DNA of 64,000 bases from Kondoa malvinella (taxonomy: Eukaryota > Basidiomycota > Agaricostilbomycetes > Agaricostilbales > Kondoaceae). The translations under genes and the position numbers were made by a program. Within the stretch, counting starts at the first letter, position 1. Every line of letters starts with the position of its first letter. The notes beneath the pieces are model-generated. The model saw only the letters and a program-made list of their open reading frames with translations. It made no database searches and was not told the origin of the DNA. The stretch spans positions 212,745-276,744 of the forward strand of contig BCIM01000007.1 in assembly GCA_039545315.1 (NCBI GenBank), in the 5' to 3' direction. Shown in pieces: positions 58,954 through 64,000 of this stretch.

Positions 58954-60557
58954 TCAAGCATTCTCGGCAGGTTGAGCAGTGTAAGCCTCCATTTCCGCAT
59001 CCAATTCAGCTTCGGTTTTCTGCACACCCGAATGCCGAACTTAGCACGGCTATGTGCAAAAATCGCAATATTGACGTACCGCTGGGCGATCATCAGAGCG
59101 ATTACGACCTCCACGTCCGCGGCCACGCCCACGGCGAACCCCTCCTCCACCTCTGCGACGACCAGATCCTTCGCTGTATGTTCGAGCGTTATCAGAACAA
59201 GATCAAATTCAGATGACAAGGCAAAACTTACGCATCGCCTTCGACAATAGCTGCCACGGCTGGAGCTGGTGTTGGTTTGGCTTTGGGAGGGGCGAGACGA
59301 GATGCAAGAGGTGCAGGGGGAACACGAGATGGGTCGACGATGATTTCAATCTTCATTGGGCGTCCTGATTATTTGGTGAGAGTTGATACGAGTGCAAATT
59401 GGTGGTGTGAGGCGAATGTGATGGTGCAGAGTTAAGATAGTCGAGTGATGATATCGATTGAAGTGATTAAAGTGATGATGCGTTGATATAATTTGTAGTA
59501 ATGATGTAGGTGATGGAGGTAAAAGGTAAAAGGCGAAAACGCAAAGTCAGATCGGGTTCTTCCAAATGTATTTGAGATTCAGAAGTTGAAAAGGATCGAC
59601 GTCACTTGGGAGGTTCAAGCTTGCCAAAAGGTAGAGATGCTGCCCAACAATAGACTGATCCAAGGCGAAGTCATCATTGCGGCCAGTCTGCCTGAGCTAG
59701 ACTTGAGTCGGCGCAAAGCTGTGCTCAGGCTGTTCCAAAGCCGAATGCCTCGATTTGCATCGAGGGCTTTCCCATCAAGCGACCGCTCTCTGGTGCGACT
59801 CGAGTGCTGGTAGGTCGTCGAGCCCGTCCGAATTGCCCACCGCTGAGCAAGCCCCAACCACATTGCTCACCAATCGAGCATGAAACGTGCGCGGGATATG
59901 CGAGAAAAAGGATGCGCAAAAAACACTGTAAGGAATTACCACGAACTTTGATCGATGAGCCTGCCGTTGTAGTCGGCGTAAGCTTTTGCGCCGTCGCCTG
60001 CTCGGACGAATTCAATAGTCGCTGTACCGGTTGGCTTGCCGCGTGAATCGTAAGCCATGCTGAGCGTCTTGATGCGACCAACGGTTTGAGTAAAGAGATC
60101 CTTTTGAGACGGAAATATTCCAAGCGTAAATTGAAATGTTGAAAGCGCATTCGAAAGGCTTTAAAAACTGACTCTGACCATGGGTTCATTGACATCGTCT
60201 GGCAAGCCGCTGACGATAATCTTGGAGCCGTCACCTGGCAATGCGCTGACGGGTGATGCGACTACAGCCGATGCTTGACGCCCGTTAGAAGCTGGCGCTG
60301 CTCCGGCATATCTGCCTCTAGGGTCGCTTGAAGACACTGTGCGTTTAGGAGCAGGGCCAGAGCCTCGGCCACCACGGCCACGGCCTCTGTTGTTGCTCCT
60401 TGTCTTCTTTTTTGCAATGACCTGTTTGTGACAAGATAAGCCTTCGAAGCCAGCTTCGCCGTGTTCGGACTAACTTCATCAAGAGGTATGTCGAGCTGCG
60501 ACAGCGCAAAGTCAGCGAATGTTGCCGTGAACATGTGTCTGAGACCCTCACATCCAT
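58954..60557 (-). CDS. mRNA export adaptor, Yra1/ALYREF family (copy 2, Mlo3-like)
   Basis: A second member of the family at 19873-21162. Exon 1 is six bases (MD, 60552-60557) and exon 2 is 21 bases (LDIPLDE, 60475-60495). Exon 3 begins VIAKKKTRSNNRGRGRGGRG. Together they give the canonical N-terminal Sub2-binding motif. The RRM reads KIIVSGLPDDVNEPM, DLFTQTVGRIKTLSMAYDSR, GKPTGTATIEFVRAGDGAKA, YADYNGRLIDQ. It is then interrupted by a 582-nt intron before RRPMKIEIIVDPSRVP. The tail is RGG-rich (GVRRGRGRGRGGRNRSDD) and ends with the C-terminal box KTEAELDAEMEAYTAQ at 58954. It is closer to typical ALYREF/Yra1 in the RRM (GKPTG, RPMKIEI) than copy 1, and is the likelier functional Yra1 orthologue. 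Confidence 0.85.
59365..59946 (-). other. 582-nt intron inside the RRM of ALYREF copy 2
   Basis: The donor GTTCGT follows the codon for Gln in RLIDQ and the acceptor AATCAG precedes GACGCCCAATG. The phase-1 junction yields RLIDQRRPMKIEI, matching the family. It is about ten times longer than the other introns in the window. The acceptor side is CT/CA-rich with many ATCA repeats. Confidence 0.7.
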
Positions 60558-60946
60558 TGTTTGAGAGTTGTTGAGATGGTCGGAGTGGTGCAAGAGAGGC
60601 GTGCAAGCAAAAGGCCTCGACCAACACCGGAATCGGCTCGTTCAAGCTTTGCAATAGCTGCTATACACCTTGTAGACACTCCGAATATACTCAAGAGTGG
60701 CTACCGGACTTTGAGCAGGCGCTGCCCGACACCGCTTTCGAACTTTGCCAAATTTCGGAACTTGTCAGCTCAACGGCTATTTCAAGCACTCGTGCTGTCC
60801 CTGTGTTTGCTTGGACCTGACCTGACCGAAGCAGCGACTTGTAAAATCTGCGCAAGAGGCTCGAGAAATCTCACAGCTATCTAGAGTCGTCTCGTCAAAT
60901 AATTTCGCATTGCAAGGGTTCCGACGACGCGTCTATCTCGCAAAAC

Positions 60947-62910
60947 ATGTCTGCTCCAAGAACACATCAAACCACAAGCAGCGTACCAGGAGCGTCGCCT
61001 ATGCTGGGGACATCTTCCTCTTCTGGGCCGCGCTACCCGCCTGACAATCACGATTCGACCGCGAGCACCAGTTTAATGAATGGCGAAAGCAGCTCCGGCT
61101 CAGAGGAGCGCAGCGAAAAAGATCAGTTTCGACTCAACATGGAAGAGGGAAACTCTTCTGGCAAGACGAGTTTCGGAATCGCGACCAACGCAGGAAGCGG
61201 ACAGCTCATTGAACAAGTCGCCTCGCATCCTGCTCTACCTGTTGCTTGCTATTGTCTAGCGAGTATCCTCATGACAGTGGTCAACAAGGCGAGTCCAAAA
61301 GTTGCGCTATCGATTTCGAAGCTTATATGCTTCATGTAGTTTGTCCTGTCGGGCAGTCAGTTCAACATGAACTTCCTCCTTCTCACCATTCAGTCTGTTG
61401 TATGCGTGTCATGTGTGGCAGTTGCAAAGCACATGCGGGTCAGTCATCTTTCTACTCTGGCTGGATTTTGCTCATGCTCCGGTCTTGCAGCTGCTCACTT
61501 TCCGCGACTTTGATACAAACGATGCAAGGAAATGGTTCCCCATCTCTTTCCTACTCGTATCAGTCATTTACACTGGTTCAAAATCACTTGTGAGGTGTCG
61601 TTTTGCATTGCACGTGACACATGCTGATTCTTACGCGCACCCACAGCAATACCTGTCCATCCCTATTTACACAATATGGAAAAACATCACCATCATTTTA
61701 ATCGCTTACGGAGAAGTCTTATGGTTCGACGGCAAAGTGACTGGACTCGCCCTCGTTTCTTTCGGTCTCATGATCTGCTCTTCGCTTCTGGCCGCATCCA
61801 CCGACATCGGTCATGCGATTTCATCGTTAGGCACACCAGCTACTACTACCGAATCTGAAGCCTTGATGGCTGGTTCGGCAGCGGCGAAATTGAGTCAATT
61901 GAATGCGGGTTATGTTTGGATGATGATTAATTGCTTGTGCTCGGCTGGTTATGTTTTGGCTATGCGAAAGAGAATCAAGACTACCAATTTCAAGGTCAGC
62001 TCTAGCACTCGCTTGGCTCTTTGCGAGTCTCATGGGAAGTGTTCTTTTGACAGGACTGGGACACTATGTATGCGCTGAAAGAAAGACCAATTCCTTGCCT
62101 GATTCGTTACACAGGTTCTACAACAATCTGCTTTCCATCCCAATTCTCGTTATCGCCAGTTTGGTTGTAGAAGACTGGTCTTCAGCATCTCTAGTCAGAA
62201 ACTTGTACGTCCAATCTGAAGCTATCAATCTCTACTGACTCAGATACAGCCCATCGGAAGGAAGAGCTTTCCTTTTGTTCGCTATGGCATTCTCTGGTGC
62301 AGCGGCGGTCGGCATTTCCTACACTACCGCATGGTGTGTCCGAACAACATCATCGACTACATACAGGCAGGTCCTGCAATTCAAGAAGCGTTATGACATG
62401 CTAATATTGGCTATAGTATGGTCGGCTCGTTGAACAAGCTACCTGTAGCAGCATCAGGCATGATCTTCTTTGGTGACCCAGTCACAATGGGTAGCGTCAG
62501 CGCTATCACTGTTGGCTGTGCGCATTTTCCTCTTGTCTACGTCAAATCGGCTGATGGTCAAATGCAGTCATTGCTGGTCTGGTGTACACTGTTTCCAAAA
62601 GTACGTTGGATCGATAAAGTGACCGCGAGACAATAGGCTTATCGCTTCACGTATCTTTAGATAACCAGAGCAAGTGATGTAGGCTCCATCTTGCGCACTG
62701 TGTATACCTACTAACTGGAAGGCTCCAGCTGTGGAGAAAGTACAGCATGTGTCAAGGTGAGCATCCGTTATCGATGTCTGTCAATGTCGTTAACGCTTTT
62801 GAGGCAGCGATGTAGAGCGGAAGGTAGCGTTGGGACATGAGGTAAGCCTCTTCATGCTTTGGCAGTGCAGAAGGCTGATCCAGTGTATTTGCACGCAGAT
62901 TTTGGATTAG
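60947..62910 (+). CDS. VRG4: Golgi GDP-mannose transporter (Vrg4 type)
   Basis: Nucleotide-sugar antiporter importing GDP-mannose into the Golgi lumen for mannosyltransferases. After a long Ser-rich cytosolic N-terminus ([20 protein letters not shown]), helices begin [20 protein letters not shown], then [20 protein letters not shown] and [40 protein letters not shown] carries the conserved YTxFKN-like lipid/substrate motif. [33 protein letters not shown] and the GDP-mannose-binding [12 protein letters not shown] (family G-A-L-N-K) follow. Removing an intron at about 62519-62566 gives [17 protein letters not shown]. The C-terminus probably continues through short exons [24 protein letters not shown] and ILD to 62910; the second intron of this set has a perfect TACTAAC branch site. 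An earlier stop at 62714 is possible. Confidence 0.85.
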
Positions 62911-63508
62911 CGGCATAGACAGGGCATTGGATTCAGGTTGACAGGAGCAGCTCCTTTTGCATATTTATCTACATTAGGCTTGTGACTTTTGCTGCCTCTA
63001 GATCTGACCTCAAGTGAGAGCTGCCTGATCCGCCGACGCCGATAAGCGAACCGGATCTGCATAACATTAACCGCCAACATCCAACAGAGTTGGCAAGCGA
63101 GTGATCAAGTACCGTTCTCAAGTTCCCTTATCGTTTTTACGAGCTCTGTAAGCCGATCACTGTTTGCACCGACTTTCGGCCATTTCACTCATCCGAAGTT
63201 GGCGAACAGACCCACCACGCTTTCAAGGCAGTAGCAGACGTTTGAGCAGTGCTTGAATATCTTCACTGCGCTGTGATACATTACACGTAAGCTATGCTGC
63301 CCTTCTCAAGCAGTGTCATGCATCTGCCTCGTTCGAACATCTTCGAGAATCCCTTATCCGAGGCTTGTACTCAAACAAGCAGAGCCGTAGCATTAGTCCT
63401 ATCGCTTCTTATTCCTCATATTGAGCTCGACTGTTTGCTAAAATGGTGTTGACGCATTCTCTCTTATCTCCAGCTCGAAGAGATCTCATTCTAGAGCCTA
63501 CATCAAAC
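62911..63508. promoter_or_regulatory. Promoter region of pyruvate carboxylase gene
   Basis: About 600 bp between two plus-strand genes. No further gene is seen. An in-frame upstream ATG at 63443 would lengthen pyruvate carboxylase by 22 residues (MVLTHSLLSPARRDLI). Confidence 0.4.
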
Positions 63509-64000
63509 ATGGCAAACAAAGTCAGCGGCTTGAAGACGCCAGCTGCGCAGACTGGCAGCAGCACGCCAAGCGTCACTGGTCTTCGACGACAGATTGCGGG
63601 CCATAAGGGTCAGCTCAAGAAGCTGCTCGTAGGTATGTCTGCAGCAATTCTTGGTAGCAACTCGCATTTGCTCATCTCTATACTTTTTACTGCTTAGCGA
63701 ACCGCGGTGAAATCGCTATCCGTATTTTGTATGCTCTCCACCCCACTCCCGCTCTCTTGGTGGTGTTGACCATGTATCTTCCAGTCGAACTGCCCATGAA
63801 CTGGCTATGCAAACTGTCGCCATCTACTCGCACGAAGATCGTTTCTCTGCTCATCGCAACAAGGTGCGGCAGTGTTCTTTGGCTGTTATAGACCTGGAAT
63901 TGATGCTGCTGTTGTACAGGCGGATGAAGCCTACCTCGTTGGCAAAGGCTTGACGCCTGTCGCTGCTTATTTGGCTCAAGATGTGAGAAGGCATTAGAAA
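63509..64000 (+). CDS. PYC1: Pyruvate carboxylase, 5' part (runs off right edge)
   Basis: The biotin enzyme converts pyruvate and bicarbonate to oxaloacetate, feeding the citrate cycle and aspartate (hence pyrimidine) synthesis. Only the beginning of the biotin-carboxylase domain is present. MANKVSGLKTPAAQTGSS at 63509 leads to GQLKKLLVANRGEIAIRIFR, TAHELAMQTVAIYSHEDRFS, AHRNKADEAYLVGKGLTPVA, and AAYLAQD at 63982, where a GTGAGA donor opens the next intron. Introns split it after KKLLV, inside IRIF|R and after AHRNK. The ANRGEIA and ADEAY motifs are invariant in the family. No clear mitochondrial presequence is seen from this start, consistent with the cytosolic fungal enzymes. Confidence 0.9.

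Noticed and set aside
59575..59680. Possible box C/D snoRNA in the long ALYREF intron (minus-strand AATGATGA and CTGA about 95 nt apart)
   Set aside because: No convincing terminal stem or internal C'/D' pair; single boxes this short occur by chance.
59586..59813. 75-codon plus-strand frame inside the long ALYREF intron
   Set aside because: No domain, no splice context, and wholly contained in an intron of the opposite strand; kept only as part of the intron description.

Overview
This window comes from a fungal nuclear genome, most likely a basidiomycete (possibly a Pucciniomycotina or yeast-like lineage; the species cannot be fixed from sequence alone). Protein-coding genes are packed on both strands. 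Nearly all of them are cut by very short introns of about 45-65 nt, with GT donors, CTAAC/CTAAT-like branch sites and CAG/TAG acceptors. The products are typical eukaryotic housekeeping proteins. I found no bacterial-style operons, CRISPR arrays, rRNA or tRNA genes, or recognisable transposon proteins.

Layout, left to right. 1-3079: the 5' part of a Q/S/P/H-rich protein that runs off the left edge, then three tandem minus-strand genes for small single-pass membrane proteins. 3329-14216 (minus): Msp1-type AAA ATPase, clathrin heavy chain, and a TRI12/siderophore-type MFS transporter. 15010-22078: BAR-PH-ArfGAP protein (plus), NADP-glutamate dehydrogenase (minus), and a Yra1/ALYREF mRNA export adaptor (minus). 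22079-30354: cytochrome P450 and Bud32 kinase (plus), Nas6/gankyrin (minus), a DHA1-like MFS transporter (plus), and an Och1-like GT32 glycosyltransferase (minus) flanked by a 37-bp perfect direct repeat. 30930-39394 (minus): SUN-domain protein, ribosomal P0, and PRMT5. 40306-50262: a tiny six-exon gene and a Bmt6-like methyltransferase (plus), then the large URA2 CPSase/ATCase gene (minus). 51804-64000: an unrecognised protein and a mitochondrially targeted cupin (plus), a PHD/ePHD protein (minus), Npr3 (plus), a second ALYREF-family gene with an unusually long intron (minus), a Golgi GDP-mannose transporter (plus), and the 5' end of pyruvate carboxylase (plus, cut by the right edge).

Functional links. 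The genes do not form an obvious cluster. Some share pathways: GDP-mannose transport with Och1-type mannosylation; URA2, GDH and pyruvate carboxylase in nitrogen and anaplerotic metabolism, with Npr3 as a nitrogen-TORC1 regulator; and two ALYREF-type mRNA export adaptors about 38 kb apart. The most noteworthy features are the membrane-protein trio, the 582-nt intron inside the RRM of the second ALYREF gene (compare yeast YRA1 autoregulation), the micro-exons in clathrin, MSP1, ALYREF and the GDP-mannose transporter, the six-exon 74-aa gene, and the repeat-flanked GT32 gene whose only membrane-anchor-like segment lies in another frame.

Splice models were derived by eye from frame continuity, splice consensus and family conservation. 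Exon ends are inferences unless stated otherwise.
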